NCBI RefSeq assembly: GCF_002001125.1
Contig: NZ_MUNV01000009.1
Span: 124,001 to 188,000, forward strand
Source: Rhodanobacter sp. B04
Lineage (GTDB): Bacteria; Pseudomonadota; Gammaproteobacteria; Xanthomonadales; Rhodanobacteraceae
Reading direction: 5' to 3'
Length of the DNA: 64,000 nucleotides
Shown here in pieces: positions 37,242-48,900 of the stretch. The position numbers and the translations under genes were made by a program. Within the stretch, counting starts at the first letter, position 1. Each line of letters begins with the position of its first letter. Under the pieces are notes generated by a model. It saw only the letters and a program-made list of their open reading frames with translations, made no database searches and was not told where the DNA came from.

Positions 37242-37249
37242 GGGTAGAC
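37242..37249. repeat. Right 8-bp target-site duplication
   Basis: GGGTAGAC, the direct copy of 36756-36763. Confidence 0.85.
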
Positions 37250-37360
37250 CGGCCAGTCCCATTTGCATGCGTTTTGCAATGGAATTGTTCTATGCTGGCT
37301 ACGGACAAGCATTCCGCATCGCTGAAACGCTCTCAAAGCCCTGGCTGAAGGACGATCTAC

Positions 37361-37960
37361 ATGCTGATGGAAGTGCCAACCCGGGTCGATCTCAACGCGA
37401 CCCGCGTGCTGTCGCTGGACTCCGCCGGCCGCATCCTCGACTGGATCAGCTGGCAGGAGGCGGTTTGCCTGTACGTCCGCGACGCCGTGGCCTGGACCCT
37501 GGGCGACCCCTGCCTGACCGTGCATGGCGGCATGAATCGCCTGCATGGCGTGCAGAGCACGATGGAGCTGCACCCGATCATCGCCAGTACCGGCCGCTGC
37601 CGCGACCACGCCGTGGATCCGGCCCCGGCCCTGACCAATACCGCCCTGTTCGCCCGCGACCGCCACCTGTGCCTGTATTGCGGCGACCATTTCACCCGCG
37701 GCGAACTGACCCGCGACCACGTGCTGCCGATCTCCAAACACGGCAAGGACAACTGGGAAAACGTGGTCAGCGCCTGCCTCGCCTGCAACCTGAAGAAGAG
37801 CAATCGCACCCCGCAGCAGGCCAACATGCCCCTGCTGGCAGTGCCGTACCGGCCCAGCTGGGTCGAGCACCTGATCCTGTCCAACCGCAACATCCTGGCC
37901 GACCAGATGGATTTTCTGGTCAGCCATCTGCCGCGCGACCGGCGCCCGCACGCCGCCTGA
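37361..37960 (+). CDS. HNH endonuclease
   Basis: A 199-residue protein whose C-terminal half is an HNH nuclease. A Cys pair CLYCG, then [20 protein letters not shown] with the catalytic His, and [14 protein letters not shown] with the second Cys pair and Asn, give the full CxxC-DH-N-CxxC zinc-bound fold. The N-terminal half ([20 protein letters not shown]) matches chromosomal HNH proteins of proteobacteria that are not linked to phage. GAAGGA precedes the ATG. Biological role unknown. Confidence 0.88.
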   Translation: MLMEVPTRVDLNATRVLSLDSAGRILDWISWQEAVCLYVRDAVAWTLGDPCLTVHGGMNRLHGVQSTMELHPIIASTGRCRDHAVDPAPALTNTALFARDRHLCLYCGDHFTRGELTRDHVLPISKHGKDNWENVVSACLACNLKKSNRTPQQANMPLLAVPYRPSWVEHLILSNRNILADQMDFLVSHLPRDRRPHAA

Positions 37961-38042
37961 AATGGGTGGCGGCGCGCGTGCGCCCCTCATTCCGCCCCGC
38001 GCTGCCCTTGCCCCGCCCCGCCGCTGGGCCAACAATACGCAG

Positions 38043-39932
38043 ATGAACGACCTTTCCCACTATCCCCATCTGGCGCCGATCGAGACGCCGGCCGACCTGC
38101 GTCGCGTGCCCGACGACGAGCTGCCGGCGGTCGCCGACGAACTGCGCCAGTACCTGATCGAGGCCGTGGCCAGCTCCGGCGGCCACTTCGGTGCCGGCCT
38201 GGGCGTGGTCGAATTGACCGTGGCCCTGCACCACGAATTCGATACGCCGCACGACCGCCTGGTGTGGGACGTCGGCCACCAGTGCTATCCGCACAAGATC
38301 CTCACCGGTCGTCGCGAGCGGATCACCACGATCAAGAAGAAGGACGGGCTGGCACCGTTCCCGCGCCGCGAGGAGAGCGAATACGACACCTTCGGTGTCG
38401 GCCACTCCTCCACCTCGATCTCGGCCGCCCTGGGCATGGCGATCGCCGCACAGCGCAAGGGCGATCACCGCAAGGTCGTCGCGGTGATCGGCGACGGCGC
38501 GATGACCGCCGGCATGGCGTTCGAGGCACTGAACCACGGTGGCGACGTCGAGCCGGACATGCTGGTGGTGTTCAACGACAACGGCATGTCGATCAGCGAG
38601 AACGTCGGCGCGCTGACCAAGGTGATGGCGCGCGCGATGGCCAGCCGCCGGCTCAACGAATGGCGCGAGCGGGCCAAGCGGGCGATCCCGAAGCAGTCGT
38701 TTTTCGGTCGCTTCTTCAAGCGCTGGGAAGAACACGCCAAGGGCATGTTCGTGCCGAGCACGCTGTTCGAGGAGCTCGGCTTCCACTACACCGGCCCGAT
38801 CGACGGCCACAACCTCCCGCAGCTGCTGCAGGCGCTGCGCACGGTGAAGAACCTGCCCGGCCCGCAGCTACTGCACGTGATCACCACCAAGGGCAAGGGC
38901 TACGCGCCGGCCGAGCAGGCGCAGATCGAATACCACGCGGTCGGCCCGTTCGACCCGCAGGCCGGGCTGGCGAAGAAGAACACGCCAGCCAAACCCAGCT
39001 ACACCGACATCTTCAGCGACTGGCTGTGCGATCAGGCTGCCGCCGACGAGCGCCTGCTCGGGATCACTCCGGCGATGCGCGAAGGCTCAGGCCTGGTGCG
39101 CTTCTCCAAGGAATATCCACAACGCTATTTCGACGTGGCGATTGCCGAGCAGCACGCGGTGACGCTGGCCGCCGGCATGGCCTGCGAAGGCGCGAAACCC
39201 GTCGTGGCGATCTACTCCACCTTCCTGCAGCGTGCCTACGACCAGGCGATCCATGACGTGGCGCTGCAGAACCTCGACGTCACCTTCGCGATCGATCGCG
39301 CCGGCGTGGTCGGCCCGGACGGCGCCACGCATTCCGGCAGCTTCGACCTCAGCTTCCTGCGTTGCCTGCCGAACATGCTGATCATGGCGCCGGCCGACGA
39401 GAACGAGTGCCGCATGATGCTGAGCACCGGCTTCCAGTACCACGGCCCCGCTGCGGTGCGTTACCCACGCGGCACCGGCCCCGGGGCAGCGATCCATCCA
39501 TCGCTCGATACCATGCCGATCGGCAAGGCCGAATTGCGTCGCCGCGGCCGTGGTATCGCCCTGCTCAGTTTCGGCACGATGCTCGCCCCTGCCGCCACGA
39601 TCGCCGCCGAACTGGATGCGACCCTGGTCAACATGCGTTTCGTGAAGCCGTTGGACGAGGCGATGATCCTGGATCTGGCCAAGAGCCACGACGCCTTCGT
39701 CACGCTCGAAGACAACGCCATCGCCGGTGGCGCAGGCTCGGCAGTGGCCGAGTGTCTTGCCGCGCATGGCGTCACTTTGCCGATCCTGCACCTCGGCCTG
39801 CCGGACGTCTATCTGGAACACGGCAGCCGCGAGGAAGTGCTGAGCATGGCCGGGCTCGACCTGCCCGGCATCCGCAACGCGATACGTGCCCGTTTCCCGC
39901 AGGCGGGCATGCTCAACCAGGCCAACGCCTGA
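38043..39932 (+). CDS. dxs: 1-deoxy-D-xylulose-5-phosphate synthase
   Basis: A 629-residue thiamine-diphosphate enzyme condensing pyruvate and glyceraldehyde 3-phosphate, the first step of the MEP isoprenoid pathway. Visible are [36 protein letters not shown], the ThDP motif [18 protein letters not shown] to NDN, and the pyrimidine-domain [14 protein letters not shown] and [19 protein letters not shown]. The start at 38043 ([10 protein letters not shown]) is chosen by similarity to relatives. The hopanoid-type exporter gene follows 101 bases downstream, consistent with isoprenoid supply for hopanoids. Confidence 0.95.
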   Translation: MNDLSHYPHLAPIETPADLRRVPDDELPAVADELRQYLIEAVASSGGHFGAGLGVVELTVALHHEFDTPHDRLVWDVGHQCYPHKILTGRRERITTIKKKDGLAPFPRREESEYDTFGVGHSSTSISAALGMAIAAQRKGDHRKVVAVIGDGAMTAGMAFEALNHGGDVEPDMLVVFNDNGMSISENVGALTKVMARAMASRRLNEWRERAKRAIPKQSFFGRFFKRWEEHAKGMFVPSTLFEELGFHYTGPIDGHNLPQLLQALRTVKNLPGPQLLHVITTKGKGYAPAEQAQIEYHAVGPFDPQAGLAKKNTPAKPSYTDIFSDWLCDQAAADERLLGITPAMREGSGLVRFSKEYPQRYFDVAIAEQHAVTLAAGMACEGAKPVVAIYSTFLQRAYDQAIHDVALQNLDVTFAIDRAGVVGPDGATHSGSFDLSFLRCLPNMLIMAPADENECRMMLSTGFQYHGPAAVRYPRGTGPGAAIHPSLDTMPIGKAELRRRGRGIALLSFGTMLAPAATIAAELDATLVNMRFVKPLDEAMILDLAKSHDAFVTLEDNAIAGGAGSAVAECLAAHGVTLPILHLGLPDVYLEHGSREEVLSMAGLDLPGIRNAIRARFPQAGMLNQANA

Positions 39933-39981
39933 GCCGGTTGCCATCGCAGCCGGCCGGCGAGGCGACTCGCGGGATGTAGAT

Positions 39982-40005
39982 TGCGCCAGCCTGTGGGCTG
40001 GCGCA
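39982..40005. other. Perfect hairpin between dxs and the hpnN-like gene
   Basis: TGCGCCAGCC-TGTG-GGCTGGCGCA: a 10-bp stem with no T-tract. It could be a processing or partial termination signal between the two genes. Confidence 0.5.
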
Positions 40006-40033
40006 GTCGTGACCGTGGGGAGCTGCGCAATCC

Positions 40034-42628
40034 ATGACTGGATGGCTGATCCGTATTGTCGATGCAAGCCGGCGACATGCCATGGCCTTGGTGCTGGGCT
40101 TCGCCGTACTGACTGCCGTATGCACCTGCTACGCGGCTGGCCATCTCGGCATCGATTCGGATACCGACCACATGTTCGCCACCAGCCTGCCGTGGCGACA
40201 GCATCAGCTGGCCTTCGACCGCGAGTTTCCGCAGTTCAATGACCTGCTGGTCGCGGTCGTGCGTGGTGCGACGCCGGAGGAAACCGACCAGGCCGCCGCC
40301 ACCCTGGCTGCCACGCTGCGTGCGGACCGCCAGCATTTCCACGACGTGACGCGGCCGGACGCCGATCCGTTCTTTCGCAAAGAAGGGCTGCTCCTGCTCG
40401 GCCCGGACGACCTGGCCAAACTGCTCGATTCGCTGATGGCGGCACAACCGCTGCTCGGCCCGCTGGCCAGCGATCCGTCGGCACGCGGGCTGCTGCAGGG
40501 CGTGTCGTTGATGGCCGAAGGGGTGCGCATCGAACATGCGGACCTGAGTGCCTACAACACGGCGTTGCGGCAGCTCCAGCAGGTACTCGAGCATGCCGCT
40601 GCCGGACGGCCGCAACCGCTGTCGTGGCAATCGCTGCTGGGCTCGGATGTCACCCGGCAAACCGACAACATGCGCCTGCTGCTGCTGCATCCCGTGCTGC
40701 AAGCGAACTCGTTGCAACCGGGTCTCGCCGCCACCCAGGCACTGGAGCGCGCGAGTGCCGCGCTGCCGGGCGTGCGCAGCGGCCGCGTGCGGATGAACTA
40801 CACCGGCTCGGTGGCGCTCTCGGACGTGCAGTTCGGTGCGCTGACCGAAGGCATCGTCGGCAGCACCCTGGTCAGCCTCGTGTTGCTGGCGCTGTGGCTG
40901 TATCTCGCGCTGCGTTCATGGCGGCTCATCGTGCCGATCCTGCTGACCCTGCTGGCCGGCTTCGCGCTCACGATCGGCTTCGCGGCAATGGCCATCGGCA
41001 CGCTGAACCTGATCTCGGTGGCTTTTGCCGTGCTGTTCGTGGGCCTCGCCGTGGACTTCGCGATCCAGTTCGCCGTGCGCCTGCGCGATGAACGGCCGCA
41101 GCAACCCACACTCGCAGCCGCATTGAGCGGCACCGCCCGCGCAGCCGGTGCACAGATCGCGGTGGCTGCGATGGCGATTGCCTGCGGCTTCCTCGCGTTC
41201 GCGCCGACCGCCTTCGTCGGGGTGGCCGAGCTGGGCCTGATCGCCGGCGCCGGCATGGGCCTGGCCCTGCTCTGCACGCTGACCCTGCTGCCGGCGCTGC
41301 TGTGGCTGTTCCAGCCACGCGACCAGGATCACGAGCTGGCGTTGCCGTTCGGTGTCGCGTGGGACCACTTGCTGCAACGGCATCGCAGAGGGGTACTCGG
41401 CCTGTTCACCGTACTCGCGGCAGCCGGCATGGTGGCTGCGGTGTGGATGCCGTTCGATGCCAACCCGCTGCATACGCAAGACCCCAATTCCGAACCCATG
41501 CGCACGCTGCGCAGCCTGGCGGAGAATCCGGCCACGAACCCGTTCAACATCGACATCATGGCGCCCGACCTCGTCCACGCGCGCACACTCGGCGATCGCC
41601 TCGCGCATCTGCCGGAAGTGTCCAGCGTGATTTCCGGCGCAACCTTCGTCCCGGCACAGCAGCCGGCCAAGCTCGACCAGCTGGAGCAGGCGCAGGACCT
41701 GCTGCTGCCCTCGCTGGAGCCGTCAGGTGCGGCGCCCGCGCTGACTCCGGCAACGCTGCGCACGGCGATCGCCGATACCCGCGATGCGATCGCACGGGCC
41801 GGCACCGACCTGCCTGCCGATTCACCACTGCGTGGCATCGATGTCGCCCTGCAGCACCTGGCCCAGGCACCCGATGCGCGCCTGCTGGCGATGAACGAAG
41901 CGGTCACCCGCTTCCTGCCCGACGAACTGGCCAGTCTGCGTGATGCGCTGAACGCGACCCCGATCACCTTGCAGAGCCTGCCCGATTCGATCCGCCACGA
42001 CTGGTTTGCCGCGGATGGACGGGTGCACCTGCAGGTATCGCCGACCGCGGCCGCACACGACACCGCCGGATTGCGTCGCTTCGTCGATGCGGTGCAGACG
42101 ATAGCGCCGGACGCGGGCGGCCCGGCGGTCACCACGATTGCCTCGGCGGACACCATCATGCGTGCGTTCCTCCAGGCCGCCATGCTGGCCACGGTTGCGA
42201 TCGCGCTGGTGCTGCTGTTCGCACTGCGCCACCTGCGCGATACCGGCATCGTGCTGCTCACCCTGGCGATGTCGGGCCTGCTCACTGCGCTGCTGGCGCA
42301 ACTGGCCGGCATGGCGATCAACTACGCCAACATCATCGCGCTGCCGCTGCTGCTCGGCGTGGGCGTCTCGTTCAACGTGTACTTCGTGATGAACTGGCGC
42401 GCCGGCATGCGCCGTTTCGTCGGCTCCGCCTCGGCACGCGCGGTGCTCTTCTCCGCGCTCACCACCGGCACCGCGTTCGGCTCGCTGGCGCTGTCGCACG
42501 ACCGCGGCATGGCCAGCATGGGCAGCCTGCTCCTGCTCAGCCTGGTCGCCGTGCTGCTGGCGACCTTCGCCTTCCTGCCCGCCCTGCTCTACACGCTGGC
42601 GCCGGCGTCGCCTAGAACGGCACGTTGA
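40034..42628 (+). CDS. hpnN: RND/MMPL-family exporter, probable hopanoid transporter HpnN
   Basis: An 864-residue inner-membrane protein with the RND plan: one N-terminal helix, a large periplasmic loop (about 35-270), a block of helices with SVAFAVLFVGLAVDFAIQFA, a second periplasmic loop, and a second helix block with NYANIIALPLLLGVGVSFNV. The first loop begins GIDSDTDHMFATSLPWRQHQ, as in HpnN. HpnN moves hopanoids to the outer membrane in other bacteria. The upstream dxs neighbour supports the name, but no squalene-hopene cyclase gene is in the window, so substrate remains inferred. The last 17 bases overlap the convergent receptor gene. Confidence 0.75.
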   Translation: MTGWLIRIVDASRRHAMALVLGFAVLTAVCTCYAAGHLGIDSDTDHMFATSLPWRQHQLAFDREFPQFNDLLVAVVRGATPEETDQAAATLAATLRADRQHFHDVTRPDADPFFRKEGLLLLGPDDLAKLLDSLMAAQPLLGPLASDPSARGLLQGVSLMAEGVRIEHADLSAYNTALRQLQQVLEHAAAGRPQPLSWQSLLGSDVTRQTDNMRLLLLHPVLQANSLQPGLAATQALERASAALPGVRSGRVRMNYTGSVALSDVQFGALTEGIVGSTLVSLVLLALWLYLALRSWRLIVPILLTLLAGFALTIGFAAMAIGTLNLISVAFAVLFVGLAVDFAIQFAVRLRDERPQQPTLAAALSGTARAAGAQIAVAAMAIACGFLAFAPTAFVGVAELGLIAGAGMGLALLCTLTLLPALLWLFQPRDQDHELALPFGVAWDHLLQRHRRGVLGLFTVLAAAGMVAAVWMPFDANPLHTQDPNSEPMRTLRSLAENPATNPFNIDIMAPDLVHARTLGDRLAHLPEVSSVISGATFVPAQQPAKLDQLEQAQDLLLPSLEPSGAAPALTPATLRTAIADTRDAIARAGTDLPADSPLRGIDVALQHLAQAPDARLLAMNEAVTRFLPDELASLRDALNATPITLQSLPDSIRHDWFAADGRVHLQVSPTAAAHDTAGLRRFVDAVQTIAPDAGGPAVTTIASADTIMRAFLQAAMLATVAIALVLLFALRHLRDTGIVLLTLAMSGLLTALLAQLAGMAINYANIIALPLLLGVGVSFNVYFVMNWRAGMRRFVGSASARAVLFSALTTGTAFGSLALSHDRGMASMGSLLLLSLVAVLLATFAFLPALLYTLAPASPRTAR

Positions 42629-44954
42629 CCGACACGCCAAGCGTGCGCGGTGTGGACAGCTGCACCAGCATCGGGCCACCGACGCTGGCGAGAAAGCTGA
42701 CCGACTCGGAGTTGAGCGTGCCGATCGCCACCCGGCGATCCAGCGCGTTGCGCAGGTAAAGATCCACGCTGATGCCGCTGCGCAGGGTCAGGCCGGTGTC
42801 GAGATCGAGCATGGCGAAACCCGGCAGGTTGAAGTTGGGATCGCTCGAATCACCCACGAAGCCGGCGTTGCGCTGGCTCGACAGGCGCAGGTTGGCACCG
42901 GCATAGGCGGCATCGCCGGCCAGCCGGAAGTTGTACTTCGCGGCGAGCGTGGCCGTTTGCCTGGCCGAATACGGCAGGCGCGCGCCGTCCTCGATGCCCT
43001 GCTGCGGGTTGCCCTGCAGGGTACGCGCATCGGTATAGGCACCCGCGCCGCTGAGCAGCCATGCTCCGGTGGCATAGGTGACCTGCAGCTCGAGTCCATC
43101 GATCCTCGAATCCCCGGCATTCTCGATGATCGCGTTGCCGACCGTGTAGGTGATCAGCTGCATGTTGTGCCATTCGATGTCATAGGCATCGATGCCTATG
43201 TTCAGATGGCCATCCAGGTGGCTGCCCTTGTAGCCGAGTTCATAGCTTTGCAGGGTATCCGAGCCGAAGGTGTCATTCGCATTCGGATTGGCGCCGAAGA
43301 CCGTGCTCTGCACCGGCGCCTGCAGGCCACCGGGACGGTAGCCGGTCGATGCGCGCATGTAGTAGCTGTGGCTCTTGTCGGGCCGGTAGCTGACGGTCAG
43401 CATCTTGGTGATGTCGTCGCTGATCATGCTCTCGCGGAAACCGCCCGGGCTGCCGGCCACCGAGCCATCCTCGAAGTTGGACAGGTGCTGCGAATTGCCG
43501 CTGGCGCGCACGCCGGCGGCCACGTCGATCGTCGGGGTGATGTGCCAGGTCAGGTCACCGTAGCCGGCATATTCCTGGTAGCGGGAATTCACCCGCTGCG
43601 CCAGCAGGATGCTGCGGCCCGGCGGCGGCAGGTTCGCACCTTCCAGCGCGTACTGCTCCCACTCGTCCTCGCGGTTGAACCACAGGCCGGCCAGCCAGTC
43701 GAAGTGATCGCCCTTGCGCGAGGTCAGGCGGATCTCCTGCGAGGCCTTGTGCACGTTGTATTGGGAATCGACATAGAGCGAGCTCAGTGCGCTGTCGCCA
43801 CCGAGCGCAGGATAGAGCTGGTTGTACAGGACCAGGAATCCGTCCGGATAATCCTGCACGCTGTGGTTGACGAAATTCTGGTACGAACTGATCCAGTCCA
43901 GGTTGGCCCAGCCAAAGTCGTAGCCGGCATGGAACGAATACAGCTGCAGGGTCTGCGTGAACGGCTCACGATGGTTGAGCTCGCGATCATAGGGGCCACC
44001 CGACAACGGCTGGCCGGTCGCCAGCGAATAGTCCGCCATCGACAGGCTATTGGCGGCGATACGCTGGACCATCGCGCTGAGGTTGAAGCTGAGCTTGTCG
44101 GTCGGGTCGACCTCGAGCTGCGCACGCACCCCCTGGGTATGCGTGCGGTCGTCCCCACTGGCCGGCGTTTCGCCCACCGCGCGGTACAGCCCGGCACTGT
44201 GCTGATCCATGACCGATACGCGCAATGCCGCCTTGTCCTGCACCAGCGGAATATTCAGCGTGGCCCGCTCGGTGTAATTCATGCCGGCCTGCTGAGTATG
44301 CGAAATGTCGAAACCCGCCGACCCGGAAAACCCGCTTGCATCGGGCTTGTTGGTGACGTACTTGACCAGGCCGCCCATCGAACCGGCGCCATACAGCGTG
44401 CCCTGCGGGCCGTACAGGAACTCGATGTGGTCCAGATCCATCAGCGCCGCGTCGAACACGAAGGTGGCGGCCGAGGCATACACGGTACTGCCGCCGACCG
44501 GCACGTCGTCCATGTACACCGACACGGTGGGGCTGGTCTGGTTGCCGGTGGACACGCCGCGCATGATCAGCTCGCCTTCACCGGCACCGCCCGAACTGGC
44601 GAAGAACACGCCGGGCTGGTACGAAACATAGTCGCTGAGCGTGCGCGCGCCGACCTTCTGCAAGTCTGAAGCCTGCACCGTGTCCACATGCATCGGCACC
44701 TCGCGCGATGGCTCGCGCCGGCGGTTCGCCGTGACGATGATTTCGCCGAGTGCCGTCGCCTGCTTCGGCCCCGATGAGCCAACTTTGCCGGGCGATGCCG
44801 AACTGGCTGCCGTGGCTGGGTCCGCGCTGGATTGCGCGACCGCCAGGGCCGGAAGGCAAAGCAGCGACACTCCGATCAGGCGAGACCAGCACGCACCACC
44901 GACACGGCGCTTTCCATCGCAGCCGCTGAACGCGCTATCCGAATGGAACGGCAT
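42612..44954 (-). CDS. TonB-dependent outer-membrane receptor
   Basis: A 780-residue receptor. The signal peptide ends near LAVAQS. A TonB-box-like LGEIIVTANRRREP is followed by the plug (SDYVSYQPGVFF, ELIMRGVSTG, LDHIEFLYGPQGTLYGAGS) and a 22-strand barrel region, ending in VNVPF with a terminal Phe. The plug and the SMGGLVKYVTNKPD block resemble receptors usually annotated for siderophores or other small ligands, but the ligand cannot be told. GGTGAGGG lies upstream of the ATG. Confidence 0.92.
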   Translation of the reverse strand: MPFHSDSAFSGCDGKRRVGGACWSRLIGVSLLCLPALAVAQSSADPATAASSASPGKVGSSGPKQATALGEIIVTANRRREPSREVPMHVDTVQASDLQKVGARTLSDYVSYQPGVFFASSGGAGEGELIMRGVSTGNQTSPTVSVYMDDVPVGGSTVYASAATFVFDAALMDLDHIEFLYGPQGTLYGAGSMGGLVKYVTNKPDASGFSGSAGFDISHTQQAGMNYTERATLNIPLVQDKAALRVSVMDQHSAGLYRAVGETPASGDDRTHTQGVRAQLEVDPTDKLSFNLSAMVQRIAANSLSMADYSLATGQPLSGGPYDRELNHREPFTQTLQLYSFHAGYDFGWANLDWISSYQNFVNHSVQDYPDGFLVLYNQLYPALGGDSALSSLYVDSQYNVHKASQEIRLTSRKGDHFDWLAGLWFNREDEWEQYALEGANLPPPGRSILLAQRVNSRYQEYAGYGDLTWHITPTIDVAAGVRASGNSQHLSNFEDGSVAGSPGGFRESMISDDITKMLTVSYRPDKSHSYYMRASTGYRPGGLQAPVQSTVFGANPNANDTFGSDTLQSYELGYKGSHLDGHLNIGIDAYDIEWHNMQLITYTVGNAIIENAGDSRIDGLELQVTYATGAWLLSGAGAYTDARTLQGNPQQGIEDGARLPYSARQTATLAAKYNFRLAGDAAYAGANLRLSSQRNAGFVGDSSDPNFNLPGFAMLDLDTGLTLRSGISVDLYLRNALDRRVAIGTLNSESVSFLASVGGPMLVQLSTPRTLGVSVNVPF

Positions 44955-45131
44955 GATGCTGCACCCTCACCTGGCACGGGTAAATCCGGTACGGATGACG
45001 GGAGACCAAAGCCTGCCCGGATCCGGCCGACCGCGATATGCAGGCACCAGCTTAGCGCGACCACCGGCAGGGCACTACCCATGCGCAATCACGCGAAGAA
45101 AGTCGAAACAGCGCGCAACAAGCTTCGACAA

Positions 45132-45953
45132 TCAGCGACAACCGCCGCTGACGCGATCGCGATGCTCCAGATCCTGCACCGTGAAGATCTCGCCATAACC
45201 GGCGTCGGCGAGCAGCGCGCGTACGGCGGCACCCTGGTTCCAGCCATGCTCGAACAGCAGCCAGCCGCCGGGATGCAGATGCGCGCGCGCATCGCGCACG
45301 ATGCGGCGGATGTCGTCGAGACCATCATGGCCGGAAGCCAGTGCGCTGGCGGGTTCAAAACGCAGGTCGCCCTGCCCCAGATGCGGATCGGCGGTCTCGA
45401 TGTACGGTGGATTGGACACGATCATGTCAAAGCGTTGATCGGCCAGCGGCACCAGCCAGTCGCCGTGCAGAAAAACGACATGGCCGATGGCCAGACGCTG
45501 CGCATTGCGCCGGGCCACGGCGAGTGCCGCGGCGCTGGCATCGGTAGCGCTCACTTGCGCATGCGGAAGCTCGCTGGCGATCGCCAGCGCGATGGCACCA
45601 CTGCCGGTGCCGAGATCCGCCACGCGGCAGGCGGCATCGCGCGGCAGCCGTTGCAACGCCTGCTCGACCAGCAACTCGGTTTCCGGGCGCGGGATCAAGG
45701 TCGCCGGCGTGACTTCCAGCTCCAGCGACCAGAAGCCCCGATGGCCGGTGATGTAGGCCACCGGCTCACCTTGCACACGCCGATCGAGCAGGGCCGCGTA
45801 AGCCGTCCGGACGTCCATATCCAGCATGTCGTCGACATGCGCAAACAGCCAGCTGCGTGGTTTCTTCAACGCATGCAACAGCAACAGCTCCGCATCCAGG
45901 CGCTCGCCGAGGCGTTGCGTCGCTGCAGCCAATACGCTGCGAACATCAGGCAT
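45132..45953 (-). CDS. prmC: Peptide chain release factor N5-glutamine methyltransferase
   Basis: A 273-residue SAM-dependent methyltransferase that modifies the GGQ glutamine of release factors. The N-terminal helical domain ([17 protein letters not shown]) is followed by [12 protein letters not shown], the SAM loop [16 protein letters not shown] and the catalytic NPPYIE. The start at 45953 overlaps the end of the large membrane-protein gene by 8 bases. Here prmC is not next to prfA, unlike in many enterobacteria. Confidence 0.92.
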   Translation of the reverse strand: MPDVRSVLAAATQRLGERLDAELLLLHALKKPRSWLFAHVDDMLDMDVRTAYAALLDRRVQGEPVAYITGHRGFWSLELEVTPATLIPRPETELLVEQALQRLPRDAACRVADLGTGSGAIALAIASELPHAQVSATDASAAALAVARRNAQRLAIGHVVFLHGDWLVPLADQRFDMIVSNPPYIETADPHLGQGDLRFEPASALASGHDGLDDIRRIVRDARAHLHPGGWLLFEHGWNQGAAVRALLADAGYGEIFTVQDLEHRDRVSGGCR

Positions 45954-48900
45954 CGGGCGAAGGCTCCGTCGATGACGGCGGCAACTGGGGCGGGATGGCC
46001 GCAGGCTTAGGTTCGGGTTTGCGCCAGTAGCCGCCACGCGTCCACGCATCGAACGCCCAGCGCAGCCAGCCGATCAGCGCATTGGCCAGCCACAGCGCCC
46101 AGGCCAGCATGGCGAACTTGTACGCCCACAGCGGTACGCTGAACACACCCGCCTCAGGCAGCGCGCCACTGCTTTGGTCAGCAAACCAGTGCAGCGATGA
46201 GGTCGTTGATCCGTTGCCGGCCACATGCATGTCGGGCAGGCCGAGCAAGCCCTGTGGCACGGCGCCGATCAGCACCACCAACGAGAGCATAGTCAAGGCA
46301 GCCAGACCGAATTGCAGCAGGTTGAACCGAGTGCCGCCCATCAGTTCCGGTGCGTGCATGCGCGCGCGCAGTCCCAGCAAGATCAGCCACAGCACCACCA
46401 GCGCGTAGGCACTCCAGGCAAAGGCCGAGAAGCCCAGCCCCAGCAGTAGCCAGTGACTGAAGCGCAGCGGCGTCGGCGCATGGCGAGCCAGCAGCCAGGA
46501 GGCGAGCAACAGTACCAGTAGCTGCGACCAGTAGAGTACGGCCGGGCCATCGGTCGGCCCCCAAGTCCACAGCAACCAGCGATCCTGCGGCAGTTGCAGA
46601 GTGATCTCGATATTGGCTACCGGCGCGTGCAAGTCAAGCGACGGCGCGCGCACGCGTGCAGCCATGCCCTGCAATCCGCGCAGGCGCAGCACATAGTCAT
46701 GCGTTCCCGGCAGCAGCGGCAGGCTGAGCTTGCCATCGCGGATGGCAAGGTTGATCGACTCGTTGTCGCGCTTCGCATCGAGCAGTTCACTGCCAAGCGG
46801 CAGATCGATCGAATGCTCGCCACCACGGGTGCTGCGCGCACGCACGTTGAGCACGAGCTCGCTGGCACGCTCGCCGGTGCTGCTGGTCAGCTGCATGCTA
46901 TCGATGGCGAGGCTGTCGCCGGCGATCGCGACCGGTCGTGTGATCGCCAGTCGCAGACTTTCGCCAGGCAACGGGTCGAAACGCAGATCATCGTCACTGT
47001 CGCTGGTCGGCACGCCCTTGGCATCGACATGCCACATCGGCGCCGCCCCCAGTTTCCACACCTCGGCGCGTTCGTCCAGCGGTGGTGCGTGCAAGGTGAT
47101 TCCAGCCGAACGATCGAGCTGGCTCTCCCAGCTCACTACGGACTCGCCTGCCTTGAAAGTGATGTCGATGCGGCCGTTCCTGACCAGTACGCCTTCACCC
47201 TTGGGATGCTCGCCCGGCAGCAGCGGCAAGCTGATGCTGAAACCACCGTCCTGTGGCGCGATGCGCTCCACCTGGTTGGATACGAACCAGTCCAGGCCCA
47301 GGCCGATCTTCCGGGTGAGTCGCACATAGGGCGGAAAGCTCTGCGTGGTCGGCAGGCTCTTGCCGTTGGCTGCGGTCTGCGCGCGGCGCAGGGTGATGCT
47401 GTCGCCCAGCACGCGTCCGTCGTCGACACCCTCCAGCGACCAGCCCGGGCCAATGAAGGCGATGTGTTGCGGCGCCAACGCGAAATGCACAGCGGCGCTT
47501 TCGACGCCGTCAAGGCGGTAATGCAGGCTGATGCGATGCACCCCACGATCGAGTCGCAGCAGCAGCTGCTCGCCGTCGCGGAGCAGTGCCGGATCGGCAT
47601 GACCATCAAGGCTGACGTCGGCCAGCGGCATCGCGTCGTCAGACGTCGGCAACGGCAGCGCAACGGAAGTGCCGGCGTGCGCTTCCAGCTCCAGGTCAAG
47701 CATCGCACCGTTCACCTGCAGCTGCGCCTGCGCCAGCTCCGCGCATTGCGGCGAGCACTTCGGCGCCTCGGTGAGCCGGCTGCGCAACTGGTTCAGTAGC
47801 TGCTGATCAGGCATCGCCTGGGCACGTGAACCCGTGGGCAACAAGGCCATCGCCAGCAGCGCCGCAGCAGCCACACCCGCGCCACGCGAAGGCATCCCGC
47901 GACCACGCAGCGGCAGCAGCAGGTTCATCATCAACCGACCGAGCAGTGCACCGAGCAGGCCGATCATCAGCACGCGCATGATGCGCACCAGCCAGGCCGG
48001 CGCAATCACCAGCCGGGTGGTCTGCTGTGGTGTCACCGGGCCGGACCAGCCGAGGCGGTAGTTGTTGCCCTCGTTCCAGCCCGGGGTGCCGGCACCGGCC
48101 TGGATCACGGTGTGCGTATCCCGGTCATCGGCCACGAGCATCGTGATCGAAATCTGCGAGCCGGTCACCACAACCGTCTGCAGCGTGCCTGATTTGGCTG
48201 CGCCAGCCAGTGCCGGGGCGGCGGCCTCGTTCAATGTCACCAATCCCGGCGGGGGTGGCGGCAAGACCTTCTGGACAATCTTGGACGGAGCCCGGTTGGC
48301 GCTCTTGCCATCCTCCATCACATCCTGCACCTGCGGTGCGTAGCCTGCCGAGACCATCCGCGGCGCCATGCTTTCCTCCAGTTGCGGATGCAGCGCGTAC
48401 TGCAACTGCGACGCGGCGAACGGCAGCGCCCACAACGCCGCCAGCACGAACATGCCGATGGCACCGCAACGCGCAAACAGGTGCAGCCGCCCCTCGGGCA
48501 AGGCGCGCAACAGCAGTGCCAACGCGAGCGCGACGGCGACCGTCCACAGCGGCGCCATGTGCTCGTGCTGGGCCAGCACGAGATAGCCAGCGGCCAACAG
48601 CGCCCACGGCCAGCCGAGCAGGCGCCCGGCCAGCAGTGCAATCAGCGCCACCACGAACAGGTCGAGCAGGTTCCATTGCGCCGCCCACGAATCGGCCGAA
48701 CGATCCGCGCCGATCGCGCCGAGCAGCCGGTAACCATGCGGCAGGTGCAGGGTGGCGTCGATGTTTTCCAGCGGCACCTGCCAGCCCGAACTGGGCACCG
48801 CACCGGCATGCGCCGGCAGCTTGAGCCCGGCTGAAACGTCGATCGTGCGATCGCGAACCTCCACACCCGAATGCCCCGAGGCATCCCTGGTGACCAGCAA

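Noticed and set aside
37267-38046. Alternative 259-codon frame across the HNH gene
   Set aside because: Arg/Pro/Ala-rich out-of-frame reading; the HNH protein at 37361-37960 has the complete zinc and catalytic motifs.
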